Part shown: one piece after another, positions 40,245 through 52,563 of the stretch
How positions within the stretch are numbered: position 1 is the first letter of the stretch
Layout: each line of letters begins with the position of its first letter
Source: Campanula takesimana
Lineage: Eukaryota; Streptophyta; Magnoliopsida; Asterales; Campanulaceae
DNA length: 64,000 nucleotides
Reading direction: 5' to 3'
Assembly (NCBI GenBank): GCA_026119855.1
Contig: JAOWBW010000060.1
Coordinates: 434,001-498,000 of the forward strand
Notes under the pieces: generated by a model
Told to the model about the DNA's origin: nothing
Database searches by the model: none
What the model saw: the letters and a program-made list of their open reading frames with translations, nothing else
Made by a program: the position numbers and the translations under genes

Positions 40245-41180
40245 GGGGGAAATGACAATTTAGGGTCCAAAGTTTGGGGGTGTGTGCCAATAGGGGTCTG
40301 ATGTATCAATTTTGTCAATTTAGGGTCCAAAGTTGCAAAAGTTGTGCAGGTTAGGGTTTTTTAACGATTTTGTTAAGGCAATCCAGTTAAGTCACAAGTG
40401 TTTTGACATGGACTTAACTGGAGTTTGTTTTTATTATTTGCATGAGCATATTGTCATTTCAGATGTAGAAAATTAATAAAAATAAATTGAAATATTAAAT
40501 TTTACTTTCTTATATTAAATTAACTAACAATTAAGACGTCATTTACCAAAAATATTTTTTCAAGAAATACAATAAAAATATTTTTTTTCATTAGAACCAC
40601 TATAAAATAAAAAGTATAATTTTTAAAAAGGAAAAAGTGTAAAAAAACTATATTCCAAAAAAAAACCACTTTATTTTTTTAGAAAGAAGAAAGTGGGGAC
40701 TTGGAATTTTTTTTTTTTTTTTTCTGTGGTGGTGGTTAGTATTGTTTCATTATTAATATTAGTATTCCAATTATTATTTTATTTATAAAATTAATTTTTA
40801 TTTTTATTATTAATTTTCCTTGTTTATAACTTCATTATTTGCGGTTTAAAAAAAAAACCACTTTAATTTTTTATTTGCTTATTATTTTATTTATTATTAT
40901 TTTTGAATTAATTAAAATTATTCGAAAATTTAATAATAAAAGTGAAAGAAAATTTAGGATCCATTGTATAAGGGGTGTGTGAAATGACAGCCCAAGCGAA
41001 CATCCAAAACTAACTTCAGTTAAGTTTTTCTGTTACTTAACTGGATTTTCTTTGCAACTTAGTCCAAAAACCCTTAATTGACTAACGTTGTTAACTTTGG
41101 ACCCTAAATTGACAAAATTGATACATCAGACCCCTATTGGCACACCCCCCAAACTTTAGACCCTAAATTGTCATTTCCCC
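40245..41180. mobile_element. Mutator-like foldback element next to the PIP1 promoter
   Basis: Inverted arms of about 120 bp: left GGGGAAATGACAATTTAGGG..., right '...ccctaaattgtcatttcccc', with 'ggggtctgatgtatcaattt' and its complement inside. T-runs at both edges hide the target duplication. The ends resemble those of the 11832-12010 element, for which a 9-bp duplication is readable. No ORF. Confidence 0.75.
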
Positions 41181-41211
41181 TTTTTTTTTTCTTTTTGGAC
41201 CCAATTGTCAC

Positions 41212-41218
41212 TATAAAA
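41212..41218 (+). promoter_or_regulatory. Likely TATA box of the PIP1 gene
   Basis: TATAAAA about 145 bp upstream of the ATG and only about 32 bp from the edge of the foldback element. Position suits a transcription start near 41245. Confidence 0.6.
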
Positions 41219-41297
41219 CAACACCTCCAAACCCTCATCATCCTCACACACAACACACACACACTCTTCTTGAACAGTACTATCACTACCACCTATC

Positions 41298-41299
<2 letters not shown>

Positions 41300-41331
<32 letters not shown>
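41300..41331. repeat. (GA)n tract in the PIP1 leader
   Basis: About 15 GA units in the predicted 5'UTR. GA repeats in plant leaders can bind BBR/BPC factors; no direct evidence here. Confidence 0.9.
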
Positions 41332-41332
<1 letters not shown>

Positions 41333-41357
41333 CAGAGGGTTTTAGAGAGAGAAAGAA

Positions 41358-44351
41358 ATGGAGGGTAAGGAAGAAGATGTTAAGCTAGGAGCAAACAAGT
41401 ACTCAGAGAGGCAACCAATTGGAACATCAGCTCAAACAGAGAGCAAGGATTACAAGGAGCCACCACCAGCTCCTCTGTTTGAGCCTGGGGAGTTGTCTTC
41501 TTGGTCATTTTACAGGGCTGGAATTGCTGAATTCATTGCCACTTTCTTGTTCTTGTACATCACTGTGTTGACTGTGATGGGTGTGGTCAAATCTGACACT
41601 AAGTGTGGAACTGTGGGTATTCAAGGCATTGCTTGGGCTTTTGGTGGTATGATCTTTGCCCTTGTCTACTGCACTGCTGGTATTTCAGGTCTGTAATTCT
41701 TCCCCCTTATCTTTTTTTTGTTTTTTTGGTTTAGATAAGTGAGATATGTTGACCACTTGTATTTTCTTGATATAACTATAAATCTGTGGTTTCTTTGTGT
41801 GTTCTTGTTGTTAGTTTAGTTTAGAGTTCTTCTATTTGTTTCAAGGCTGAGAATTATCAAGAAAATCTTTGAAAAATGAGTATTCTTTAAAAAATACTAA
41901 TTTTGAAGAGAGTATTTTCAAGAAACTCAAAGAATAGGGTATGCTTTACTTTTACTATTTTGTTTCTTTGGTTCACCAAAAATGTTCAAGAAAAGTTTCA
42001 AGACTCAACTTTGAAGATAATTATAAATTGAGGACAAATATTTCAACAAAACAAAACAGTACACTCATTCATTATTTGAAGTTTTTCACTGTATTTTCTT
42101 GAATTGAAGCTTTTAATTGATGTTCATGTGTTGTACTATATTGTAAACAGGAGGACACATCAACCCAGCTGTGACCTTTGGTCTGCTCTTGGCAAGGAAA
42201 TTGTCCTTGACCAGGGCAGTGTTCTACATAGTGATGCAGTGCCTTGGAGCCATATGTGGTGCTGGTGTTGTGAAAGGGTTCCAGGGTGCAGGCCAATTTG
42301 AGAGGCTAGGTGGTGGTGCCAACGTAGTTAACCATGGCTACACAAAGGGATCAGGCCTTGGTGCTGAGATTGTTGGTACCTTTGTTCTTGTTTACACCGT
42401 CTTCTCTGCTACTGATGCCAAGAGAAGTGCCCGTGACTCCCACGTCCCTGTATGTATTCTCTAACTATTATCCTGTTTTCGTGTTTAGTTAATTCTCATT
42501 TACTTGATTTTTGTCTCATCAATTGTTTTCGTATGGTTTATCTAATTGATGGTTTAATTACTAAGTCTTGAATTCGGATTAGGCCCTTTTGATGTTTGAG
42601 GACTCACATTAGTGTGTGGGGGTGGTGGTGGTGGGGAGTTGATATGGTTTGAACCTAGTGTTGTTTACTGAGCTGTTGGTGATCATCCGTCCCTCCCTCT
42701 CCTCGCACCCTATTTTCAATTTCTATGTGCTCGACAAAGATTAAAATATGGGACGGAGGGCCTACTTAAATGGGACGGATGATCAATAGAAAGGGCTATC
42801 CATCTTGGATACTCAAGCGTACATAATTACAAAGTTTATAGAGCATATTACATCAAAACAAAGGGTCAACATCATCAACCAGTTTATGTCACATGAGTAC
42901 CCATTATAGGGCTTTTTCAATTATAGCTTGGGTTGCTTATGTTTACAGGCTCGCTTTGTAAAGTTGTGTGGTATTGGATTAGTTATTCCATTGGGAGAAT
43001 GATTTCGTCTTTCTTTTGTCTTTTCCTGGGGAGTGGGGTGGGTAGCTTTTTCCCCTTTTGATGTACTACTTGCATGTGCTATGCCTTGGTCATGTTTCGA
43101 GTTGCTTTTTCAAAAGGACAATGATACACATAGTGAAAACTAAAAGGGAAAACTCATAGTGAAACACTCTAATCTGTTGGATGAGTTTTTAGCAGTGGGG
43201 TCCACAAAGATTTATTACAATTCAACGGATTACAGAGTTTCGCTATGAGTTTTCCCTTTGAGTTTTCACTGTACATATCATTATCCTTTTCAAAATGAAA
43301 GGGTTTAGACCCTCTCGAATGGTCTTATCCACTAAGGGTGTATCCTTTGGACATGGGTTCTGTTTCAGTGGCTAGGACCTCCATGTGGCGATGCAACAAT
43401 GGTGGTTGCAAGTCTTCTCGCTTCCTTCGAACTTCATTTCAAACGTCTAAATTTGGACATGTCTAACCTAATCTCTTGTGATTGTTTTCCTAACAAAAGT
43501 ACAAATTTTAGACGGTTCATTTTGAAATGGATTTGAGAGTAAATGCTACCCTTGATTGCAAATTCTTATCAGTATGTGCATTCCTTGTCACAGTGGGCTC
43601 TGAAAGCACTAACAAACCTCTGGTGGGTCGTGACCACATAATCATGGGACCACGCCAGTCTGGTGTGGATAAAAGCACCAACTCATCTTCTCAAAAGAAA
43701 GGAATCTGGTAGAATTAGAAAATGAGTTTATAAATTGTGCTATAAATAGAAAGTCGTAAGACATAAAAAACTTATTTGGATTAGCAAACATTTGGCAAAT
43801 TTAAGCGTCAAGACCAAATTCTTGCCAACTTTTAAGCTCGAGTTTTTGGTTGGCCTTGGGTCTGTAAGGTTCCATACTTGAAATAGATTTGAAAGAAAAC
43901 ATCATTTGATGTACAACTATGCTGCTATATATAATTGCCTCATATAACCTTGGTTTTTCTGATTCTGACCATATTTTAACCTTGTAATAATAACAGATTT
44001 TGGCTCCCCTCCCGATTGGGTTTGCTGTGTTCTTGGTTCATTTGGCCACCATCCCCATTACCGGAACAGGGATCAACCCAGCCAGAAGTCTAGGAGCTGC
44101 CATTGTCTTTAACAAGGACCAAGCTTGGGATGACCACGTAAGCTTTCTTCTACTACCACCTAAAATAAAAAAGATAAAGACCACATTATTTTTGAACAGA
44201 GATTATTAATATGAGGGCTAATTTTCTTCATTTTTGTGTGTTAATAATATTGCAGTGGGTGTTCTGGGTCGGACCGTTCATTGGTGCTGCTCTTGCTGCT
44301 GTGTACCATGTCGTCGTGATCAGAGCCATTCCCTTCAAGTCCTCGTCTTAA
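41358..44351 (+). CDS. PIP1: PIP1-type plasma-membrane aquaporin, 4 exons
   Basis: Water channel of the plasma membrane (PIP1 subgroup; may also pass CO2 or H2O2, and often needs PIP2 partners to reach the membrane). Exons: 41358-41688, 42151-42449, 43997-44137, 44256-44351; 288 aa, standard for PIP1. The long PIP1-type N-terminus (MEGKEEDVKLGANKY) and short C-terminus distinguish it from PIP2. Both NPA motifs are intact (115-117 and 237-239). The selectivity-filter His and Arg are present (His225, Arg240), giving a water-selective F/H/T/R type filter. Loop D contains KRSARDSHVP with a Ser typical of gating control. Six membrane helices are evident. The second intron (1.5 kb) contains two small MITEs. 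Product call is very secure; which PIP1 member cannot be decided. Confidence 0.97.
42681..42785. mobile_element. Small Stowaway-like MITE in PIP1 intron 2
   Basis: Inverted ends GATCATCCGTCCC and GGGACGGATGATC enclose about 80 bp. Confidence 0.65.
43115..43286. mobile_element. Hairpin MITE with 8-bp duplication in PIP1 intron 2
   Basis: Arms carry 'agtgaaaactaaaagggaaa' then 'actcatagtgaaac', with complements at right. TTTTCAAA is repeated at 43107-43114 and 43287-43294, fitting hAT-type insertion. Confidence 0.75.
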
Positions 44352-45848
44352 GCTCTCTACATGTTTTTTTCTTTTTTTTTTCTTTCTGAATTGTCTGTCA
44401 GATTGTTGAGTTTTTTCGTTCTTCGTTTTGTTGTTTTTGTGTTAATTATTGTGTGTAAATTACGGAGATGTAATTCTGTATTTAAAATGGATGTGGATCC
44501 AAGCAGGGGTCGCATCTTATGAATGAATAACTTCGTTTATGGTTGAGTTTTCTTTGCTCCTTGCCTATGTTAAACCATCAATAAAAAATGCTCCCCCCCC
44601 CCACCCCCACCAAAAAAGAAAGAAATACGTAGTAAAAAAAAATCACTCTGATTTCACGAAGTTATTTGATTTTTCAAATAAACATGCAAGAAGGTCAAGA
44701 TGATAATTTAGTGCATAGTTTACTCAAAAGCAAAGGGGTCAAAATGTATATATTCATCGTCTTTAGTACTAAAAAGAGATTTTTTTATATTTTGGAAGTA
44801 GTAAAATTGACACGTTCAAAACTGAAGGGGGTCTTCTCTACAACGTGGCTTTGTCATTGGTTGTATTGTTGTCAAATATTTCATCCGCTCATTTGAAACT
44901 ACACATATTAAACTGTTTTGAGTAATTCATTACAAACTACACATTTCCAAAAAAAATAAAAGTTATAATAATTATTGATGATGCTAAAACGTGTTGGATC
45001 AGTCTTTTGTTCGACAAGGATAATCCAGCTGCTAATTGACCTAAAATAGATAAATACACGACTTGCCGGTGAAGGTCTCTAGCTAAGACCCACGGTGTGA
45101 TGATAATTACGGTGTTCTTTAGAAAGAAAACAAATGTCAATAGTTTAGAGTCAAAAGTTCATTTACTGTTTTTAGGAGGGGATCTTCTTGTATTTATTGT
45201 AAGGATATACATGATTTAAGATCATGACGAAAATGTATGAGTAGTTATAAGCAGTGAGAACAACGGATTCTGTATTTATATTTATAGCTAATCGTTACAT
45301 TCTGATAATACATGTGTCGTCTTAAGGGGATATCTAGGTCACATGTATGTTTATTTGTTGATAAAAATTTGTGGCATCCTGTCGGGCTGGAGTAGTTAGA
45401 CCAATCAACGTGGTCAACGTGGCCTGCGAGTCTCATAAGTAGGTCGATGAAAGGGCTTGGGTTGAACGAGCCGATCAAATTCTATTGGGCTTGACCTAAT
45501 GCGCATTGCCCAAATTATACCGTTCATTTCTTTATTAGTGAGATCACATCATATTCACAATAACTTTTCACTTATTATTCATCATCTCACTTTTTCTCTC
45601 CAACCAATTTTCATACTAACAACACACTTTAACAATTAAAGTACACTAACAATTAAAGTGACCTAAATGAATAGCGTCTTGGTGGGTCATTCAAATGATA
45701 ATTTTGCGTTTTAAAAATTGTGTTGATAAAATCTGATTTTGAACTAGGCAGAAATTGTAACTAAACAAATTTACTCAAGTGAATGCTGATATATTGAAAT
45801 TATTATAAGATAATGTCACCCTTGAATTTGGATTAGTCAAAAATACTA

Positions 45849-46409
45849 CTCTTCTCTCTAACCCGAAATAAATGTCTTACTTTTCATTTTAGTTTGTCCC
45901 AAAATAAATATCGCACTACGAAAAAAAAGGGTATGAAGTTTGGTGATCATCCTATACAACCCATTTTAATAGATACTCTCATTGCAATATCATAAAAAGT
46001 GATGCTCTACCTCTGTGAATGGATTGAGGTAATCAAGGAAACATAACTAAAATCTTAAAAACATTACTCCCTCTGTCCCAGTTTAAGGTTCTTACTTTCT
46101 TTTTTGGTATATCACATTTAAGGTTTTTAGTTGCTTTATTCTATAAATGGGAAAGAATGAATAGTGCTTTGGAGGAGCTTGCCCTCAAAAAGTTCATTTA
46201 ATTACAAAAAAAACCATTACTTACCTAACTTAATTTCACCCACTTACTTCATGAATATTGTTTTTGGACATTTATATCCTTCACTCTCTATTTTTTGTTG
46301 ACTCATTTCTTTTGTTTTTGCTTTGATTTCTTAATAAGCGTGCATAGTCAAACTAAAAACATTAAACTGGGACGGAGGGAGCAACATTTATTCCGGGACA
46401 GAGAGTGAG
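45849..46409. mobile_element. Stowaway MITE, outer of a nested pair
   Basis: Left 'ctcttctctctaacccgaaa' pairs with right 'atttattccgggacagagag'. Interrupted by 46067-46381. Confidence 0.65.
46067..46381. mobile_element. Stowaway MITE, inner of a nested pair
   Basis: Ends CTCCCTCTGTCCCAGTTTAA and 'ttaaactgggacggagggag'; left TA present, right changed to CA. Confidence 0.75.
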
Positions 46410-46692
46410 TAATCCTACAAATGTAAATTTTTGAAAAGAGGGAAAAAAAAACAAAGAAAATACTCTCAACCGTCGATTATCATACATTGACAGAGATCGA
46501 CGGCCAGAATAACACTTCACCGCGTATGAGCGTTCACACCTGATCCCCATTTAGCTTGCCATGGCTAAATGCGACTGTACTAAATTGGGGTTGACTATTC
46601 CATTGCACATTTGCACCGTTGAGAAGTTGAATTCAGCGATCAAATCTTGAAAATCAGAATCAAAATTTTAAAAAGTTTGGAAATTTTTGAAG

Positions 46693-49600
46693 ATGTGGAT
46701 ATTTGCATGGAAAGGGAAATCAGGGTTCTCAGCTTCTTCCACAGCTGAGGAAGTTACACAAGGAGTTGATGGAACTGGTCTCACCGCCATTATTACAGGT
46801 CTTTCCCTCTCAATTTCATCACGATTTTCTTTATTTCCCCAATTTCCTTGAGTTTTTTTTTTTAGTCTTTCATTAACTGTTTATTGGGGGTTTTCTTTTC
46901 TGTATAAAGAGCTCCATGTTGTTGTTTGGCTATTACTTGTGATGTTCTGTTATGTGTCTGTGATTTTGATTTAAGAACACACTGAATCATACTCCCTCCA
47001 TCCCATTTCAAATTGCACAAAACCGTCTTTGCATGAAAATTAAGGAAAAAGTGGAAAATGTGACGTGTTGTGAGAGTAGATAGTTTAGTAATAGTAGGAG
47101 AGAGAAAGTGGGGGTAGAGAATAGTTAATGGGTTAGTTGAAGAATAGTTAGTGGGTTAGTTGATGTTAGTGTGCAAGTGGGTAAAAACTTTCCATTTTTG
47201 GATTTTGCAATTTCTATGGGACAACCAAAATAGCAAATTTTGCAATTTGAAATGGGACGGAGGGAGTATAAATCCTTTGTTTCATTAATCTGTTGAATAT
47301 GTGTGTGTGTGTGTCAGATTTTGATTCAAAACGCAGCTGAGTAGCAATAGAAGTAAGTTGTTTGTGTGTGTGTCTGAGATTTTGATTCAAGAACACTGTT
47401 GACTAGGAATGGAAGCCCTAAATTGACAACTATAGGCACCTGTGTTGCGTGTTAGAGTTTCCTGATTGAGTTTGATTAAAATGATGATTACGAAAGGAAT
47501 TCCTAAACATTTAAATGTTTGTTTATCATACTTTTTCTATTCCCAAATAAAAAGTCTCATTTGACTAGTCCAATTTTTTTGAAATTGTAGCTTTACTTGC
47601 TTGAACATTCTTGAAATTGCAATAAAATTATTTTCTCTTAAAATTATGGGATATTCTTTTGTGACAAATCAACAATAAAAACAAGACTATTTTTTTGGGG
47701 GACCTAGGGAGCATTACATGAAAATGATGAGTGCTATCCAGATGTGGACGTTTTAGTCACGTTCGAAACTTGGTTCTTGTGTGTTTGGATTATGGTTTCA
47801 GTCTATTCACCGCCCACTTAAGAAAATAGGGATTCTTTTGGTATGTATAGATCATTTTTCTGTCTCTGTTTCCGTATAAGATTGTTACCATGTCCCACAG
47901 AGTTTAACTGATTCTTTATTTATGGTACCAGTTGAGAGTGAGTATTGAGTACTATTCTCAAACTTTTCTAATGATAGGAACTTCTGCAACTGAGTTGTTA
48001 TGCTTTATGTTTGATGGATTAATTACATTTTTCAATAGATGAAACAAAAGTGGAACTTTCAGAAGCACATTCATTTTCCTGCCATATTTTGATAGCTTAT
48101 ATTTTCTCAGAAGCGTTTTAACTGCTTCTGTTTTTGAAAAAACAATGCCCCTTCTTCCCCAAAGGCCATATATCACAGTCCTTGCGCTCATATACGGAAG
48201 CTTTATGACCTCAGCTGATAATTATTTTACCCTTTCCAAAAGGAAGTCTTTGTTAGGAATGTTTTATGTTTTCACAAAGTCTTGATCTCCTGATGAATAT
48301 TGAGTTGGATTTTGAACTGTGCCAATTGCTGAACCCAATCATACTTTGAGCTTGCTGTTGACATTCTACCCTTATTTTTGTTACATTAATTTAATCTGAT
48401 TTTTCGTTGTGGATGTACTAGTTTTGCTGAAACCTCATTCGATTGTCCTACTTGGATACCGAAATTAGTTATCTTTGTGTTATTTCAGGAGCGACAAGTG
48501 GTCTGGGCAAGGAAACTGCTCGTGTTCTTGCATTGCGTGGTGTTCATGTAGTTTTGCCAGTCAGAAATGTGGATGCTGGTAAACTAGTGAAACAAACTAT
48601 ACTTGAGAAGAACCCTAATGCTAAAGTTGATGTTATGGAGTTAGATGTAAGCTCACTTGCCTCTGTAAGAGATTTCGCTTCAGAGTTCAATTCCTCGGGC
48701 CTTCCCCTCAACATCCTTATGTAAGAAAACTATCTTACATTATTTGGGGTGGATGAAGTTCTTGCTACTGCTATTTATTTTCAGGAAAGTGCATCGGTAC
48801 AATATACTCATGCTCCCTCTATTCTACTAGTGGAGTTCTGCTTTCAATATTACTATTTTATTTATTTATTTTATACAAAAATGTCAAAATTAAGAAAATG
48901 AAGCTACTAAATCAGAGGTTTACCAAATTTACCCTTGATATATTGAACATATTATTCGAAATACTACTCTAAGTTGCATTATTTCAACGACTAAAATGTT
49001 TATTCCTAGAATGTTTGACTTCCGTAGTTAGGATTCTTTAGGAGCAGTAGAGGGAGTTTTATTACTCTATTATGTTGCACATTATTTCAAGGACTAAAAT
49101 GTTTATCGTGGTTTTGGAAGTAATAATGCAGGGGTTATGTCTCCTCCTTTCACGCTATCCAAAGACAACATAGAACTGCAGTTTGCAACAAATTATTTAG
49201 GTACTTTTTACTTTATTCTTGTATCCATGCAAATAGAAATATTCTTTGTTCTCTAAATGCACACCAGTATCACTTTTTTTTTTTTTTTTTTTTTTTGAAG
49301 GAACATTTCAAACTGAGTCCTACCATTTCAAATGCATAACTTGTGATCATTAATTGATTTTATTTTGCTATTTTGATTGCAGGTCATTTCCTTTTAACAA
49401 ATCTTTTGGTTGACAACATGAAAGACACCGCAAATAAAAGCCAAAAAGAGGGAAGGATTGTTATTGTTTCATCAGACGTTCATAAGTTGGCATACGGTGC
49501 AGGAATTCATTTTGACAAAATAAATGATGAAAAAAGGTACATACGTTATTTGACTCTTCTAGAATGTACTAATAATAATCTTATTAAAGTGGCAATAATG

Positions 49601-52061
49601 TAATCCATAATATCACGAAATGGTACAAGAATCTGGGTAATACGTTTATTTGATATATGAACATACTTTCAGCTATAGTCCTCTACGTGCGTATGCACAA
49701 TCAAAGCTTGCAAACGTACTTCATGCTAATGAGCTAGCTAGACACTTCAAGGTACATTTCATTTTCTTCCTAAACAGTACTCCCTCTGGCCCTAAATGAA
49801 TGTCCAAATTTCACTTTAAGGGAAATCAAAAAATCTCTACGTTTCATACTCCCTCTGTCCCGAAATAAATGTCATAGTTGACAAGTCAATCTTTTAAGCT
49901 TTTAATTATGTTTCCTTGATTTCCCCTAGCTATTCATATCGGTAAAGTAACACCTCCTATGGCATTGCAATGCTTGTGCTATTAGAATGGGTACTATAGG
50001 AAGATCACCAAACTTCCTACCCTATTTTTAGTAAGGCGACATTTATTTTGGGACAAACGAAAATGGAAAGTAGGACATTTATTCCGGGACAGAGGGAGTA
50101 CAATTTAGTGGCAAAGACTCGTATATAATCATGTAATCCTCTTTCCAAACATTGTTTTGCAAGTATAGAGAGACTAGAGAAAAAAAAAAGGTCTAGGGAC
50201 AAAGTTTTTTTTTTTTTTCAAAAAAATCATTCATTTTGGGACAAATATTCTTTAAAATGGACATTCATTTAGGGACAGAGGGAGTAACTATTTTTTTTCT
50301 GCTCTTCTCGAGTCTAGTTGAAGTGGCTTCAATTTACTTAATTTTGGATTTCTAAATCACTAGGAAGAGGGGGTGAATATAACAGCCAATTCACTACATC
50401 CTGGAGTTGTTGCCACCAATCTGTCACGTCACCAAGGTGTTTTTGGAGGTACTTCAATTCTAGCCTTTACTTACACCTTGCTGCTTTACTGTTGCATATG
50501 AGTGATAACGCTTATCAAAAAGCAGCATAACAGTGGATCTTTAACTTGCTTGACGCAGAAATGTTTGGTTGGATTGGTCAACTCGTGCTTAAAAATGTTC
50601 CACAGGTTTGTTCCCATCTTTTTCTCCAAAGCAACATATACTTTTTTTATTACTCCCTCCGTCCCAAAATGATCTTCACATTTGACTATTTAAACTTTTT
50701 AAGGACTATTTTAACTTTTTGGATACGAACAAATGAGAAGATCATTATGCGACCGAGGGAGTATTATGAAAGATTTGTAGATAGGACTGTTTTCTTCGAA
50801 ATGACCAGTTGTGATCTGAGAATACTATCACAAGTGCCTTAACAACTGGCGACAACTGTCAACGGACAGAATATCAGAAAAAACGTAAAAACGCAGCAGA
50901 TAATTAAAAACAAGAATTTTAACACTTCAGCAAGACTATGCTTGCTAGAAAACTTTCATTAATAAAAGATCTTGCGGAATACAAGATACTGAACAAATAC
51001 AATGAAAGAAAATAAAAATACAATATGTTTTTGACTCAAGAACAATTGCAAAATACTAAAGACTAAAACTCTAGATCTAGAACTTATGAATCCAATCCCA
51101 GAATCTGCACAAGGCAGAAAAGAATAAAGTATGGATTGCTTGCAAGAGTTCTTCACGGATCTAGAATAACTAAAAATCAAAACAACTTGAAGATCAAAAC
51201 TCTTTGAGAACAAAGGACTTCAAGTAACAAAAAGGACTTCTAGAGAATATGATATGCTCGTTGTTCTCTCTAAATCGCTGGAATTCGTGAATCAACAAAA
51301 CTGACTTCATCTTTCTTTTATAGTCTCTCCACCAAGAGTCCTACAAGGAAAAAGTTCTACATTCCATAAAAGATAAACTCTAAAACAAGTAAAAAATTAG
51401 TTGGTTAGTAAATGATATATACCAAAAATATAAATCTTAATTAAATACTACCTAAGATAAATATTAACCTAATTTACTTACCTAAGATAAATACAAACAT
51501 CTTTAAAATCTAAAATAATTATATACAAAATAACCACCAGAATTACAAAAATCTAAATTCAATTAAAAGAGTATTTTCATACTCTTTCATATTATTTTTG
51601 TTAGTATTATTATTTGCATTATTTGGGTGTTGATACAAGGGCCAGGTTACTTGTAAGTAAACAATGTAAACACCCTCCGTCCCAAAAAAAAAAAGCGTCA
51701 TCTTTATTTCACTAATAAACCATACTCTTTATTTAGCAACATATCACTCAAAAGAATCCTGTTTGAAAATTAAAGCTAAATCTGATACATCTTGTAGTTT
51801 TTTGGATTTCTTTTTTTCATGAAATTAAACCTGGACTATTTTAATCCTGAAAATGAAGTGTAATTACCGAAAGTATATGTTTAACCCATAAAATGGTTAC
51901 AGGGAGCGGCAACGACATGCTATCTGGCATTGAATCCGCAAGTGAAGGGTGTCAGTGGGGAATATTTTGCTGATAGTAACATCACTACAATGAGCAAGCA
52001 GGCTAAAGATACGGAATTGGCCAAGAAACTATGGGACTTCAGTTTGAGCATAAGCGCATGA
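46693..52061 (+). CDS. TIC32-like: TIC32-like short-chain dehydrogenase, copy A (8 exons)
   Basis: NADP(H)-dependent SDR resembling TIC32, a chloroplast inner-envelope redox and calmodulin-binding component; whether this copy acts in import is unproven. Exons: 46693-46798, 48489-48720, 49121-49200, 49383-49536, 49673-49751, 50364-50448, 50559-50605, 51903-52061; 313 aa, close to family length. Rossmann motif TGATSGLG at 35-42, NNAG at 114-117, catalytic Ser in VSSD (169-170), and YAQSK with Tyr198 and Lys202 are all present, so it should be active. The N-terminal TAEEVTQGVDGTGLTAI signature is typical of the TIC32 group, which lacks a classical cleavable transit peptide. It is the most intron-rich of the three tandem copies, its introns filled with MITEs and a probable LTR, which stretch the gene to 5.4 kb. 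Confidence 0.93.
46992..47266. mobile_element. Stowaway MITE in copy A intron 1
   Basis: Ends CTCCCTCCATCCCATTTCAA and 'ttgaaatgggacggagggag', TA flanks. Confidence 0.85.
48812..49056. mobile_element. Stowaway-like MITE in copy A intron 2
   Basis: 'gctccctctattctact' and 'aggagcagtagagggag' are imperfect inverted ends; its edge lies about 65 bp before exon 3. Confidence 0.55.
49780..50284. mobile_element. Stowaway MITE in copy A intron 5, outer
   Basis: Ends CTCCCTCTGGCCCTAAATGA and 'tcatttagggacagagggag', TA flanks. Interrupted by 49849-50098. Confidence 0.8.
49849..50098. mobile_element. Stowaway MITE in copy A intron 5, inner
   Basis: Ends CTCCCTCTGTCCCGAAATAA and 'ttattccgggacagagggag', TA at 49847-49848 and 50099-50100. 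Confidence 0.8.
50653..50761. mobile_element. Stowaway MITE in copy A intron 7
   Basis: 109 bp; ends CTCCCTCCGTCCCAAAATGA and 'atcattatgcgaccgaggga'. Same subfamily as 60693-60871. Confidence 0.8.
50833..51637 (-). mobile_element. Possible solo LTR in copy A intron 7
   Basis: About 800 bp of AT-rich DNA with LTR-like minus-strand features (a terminus near 'gttgataca', text such as 'aactttcattaataaaagat'). No ORF, and no convincing 5-bp duplication, so boundaries and class are tentative. Confidence 0.3.
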
Positions 52062-52563
52062 TGAATTCCTATTAGTCAGGTGCATTGGTTTTTCATAAAA
52101 TTTCGGTTAGTTTTGATTTCTTTCGTGTTATTCAGGTTGTTAGTTACAGTTAGTCTTTTCGTTAAGTTTTTGGCATGCTCATTTTAAGGTTCATGTTTGG
52201 GATAAAGTCCTGTTTAAAATGGAATTGTTGTAATTTTTCAGTTATATGAACTCAAGTTCAGTTGTATCTAAATTATTAACACTTCTCTTCTGATTCACAC
52301 TTCTCTTCCTCTTTGTTCTTGATAACGACAATTATCACCGTCACTCTTTAACAAGACACATCTAACACTTGCCAGTTTGAATGTTTATAAGTTCCTGGTA
52401 TAAATAACTGACAATTAGCAAACACCGACGCTTAAGAGGAAGACGCGCTTTTTGAAAAATCCATTTTTTTAAGCGTTAGAAAAAACAATTTTTCCTTGAT
52501 ACCAACTTTTGTTTAATACGTGTTTACATTTTTTCAAAAAAAAAATTAAAAGGGTGTCTTAAT

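Larger units (their letters stand above)
37874..41180. other. Intergenic, TE fragments, PIP1 upstream
   Basis: No gene. Contains hAT-like MITE copies 3 and 4, an inverted foldback arm (38470-38955), (GA)n at about 38860-38892, a Stowaway-like end at 39243, (CT)n at 40083-40108, and the foldback element at 40245-41180. Confidence 0.6.
44352..46692. other. Intergenic between PIP1 and TIC32-like copy A
   Basis: PIP1 3'UTR to about 44540, a poly(C) run (about 44592), unclassified AT-rich DNA, and nested Stowaways at 45849-46409. The stretch 45100-45500 looks like decayed retroelement DNA but gave no readable termini. Copy A's promoter is presumably about 46420-46690; no clear TATA box was identified. 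Confidence 0.5.

Noticed and set aside
45245..45540. Suspected LTR remnant upstream of copy A
   Set aside because: No TG...CA ends, target duplication or ORF could be identified, so it was left unclassified.
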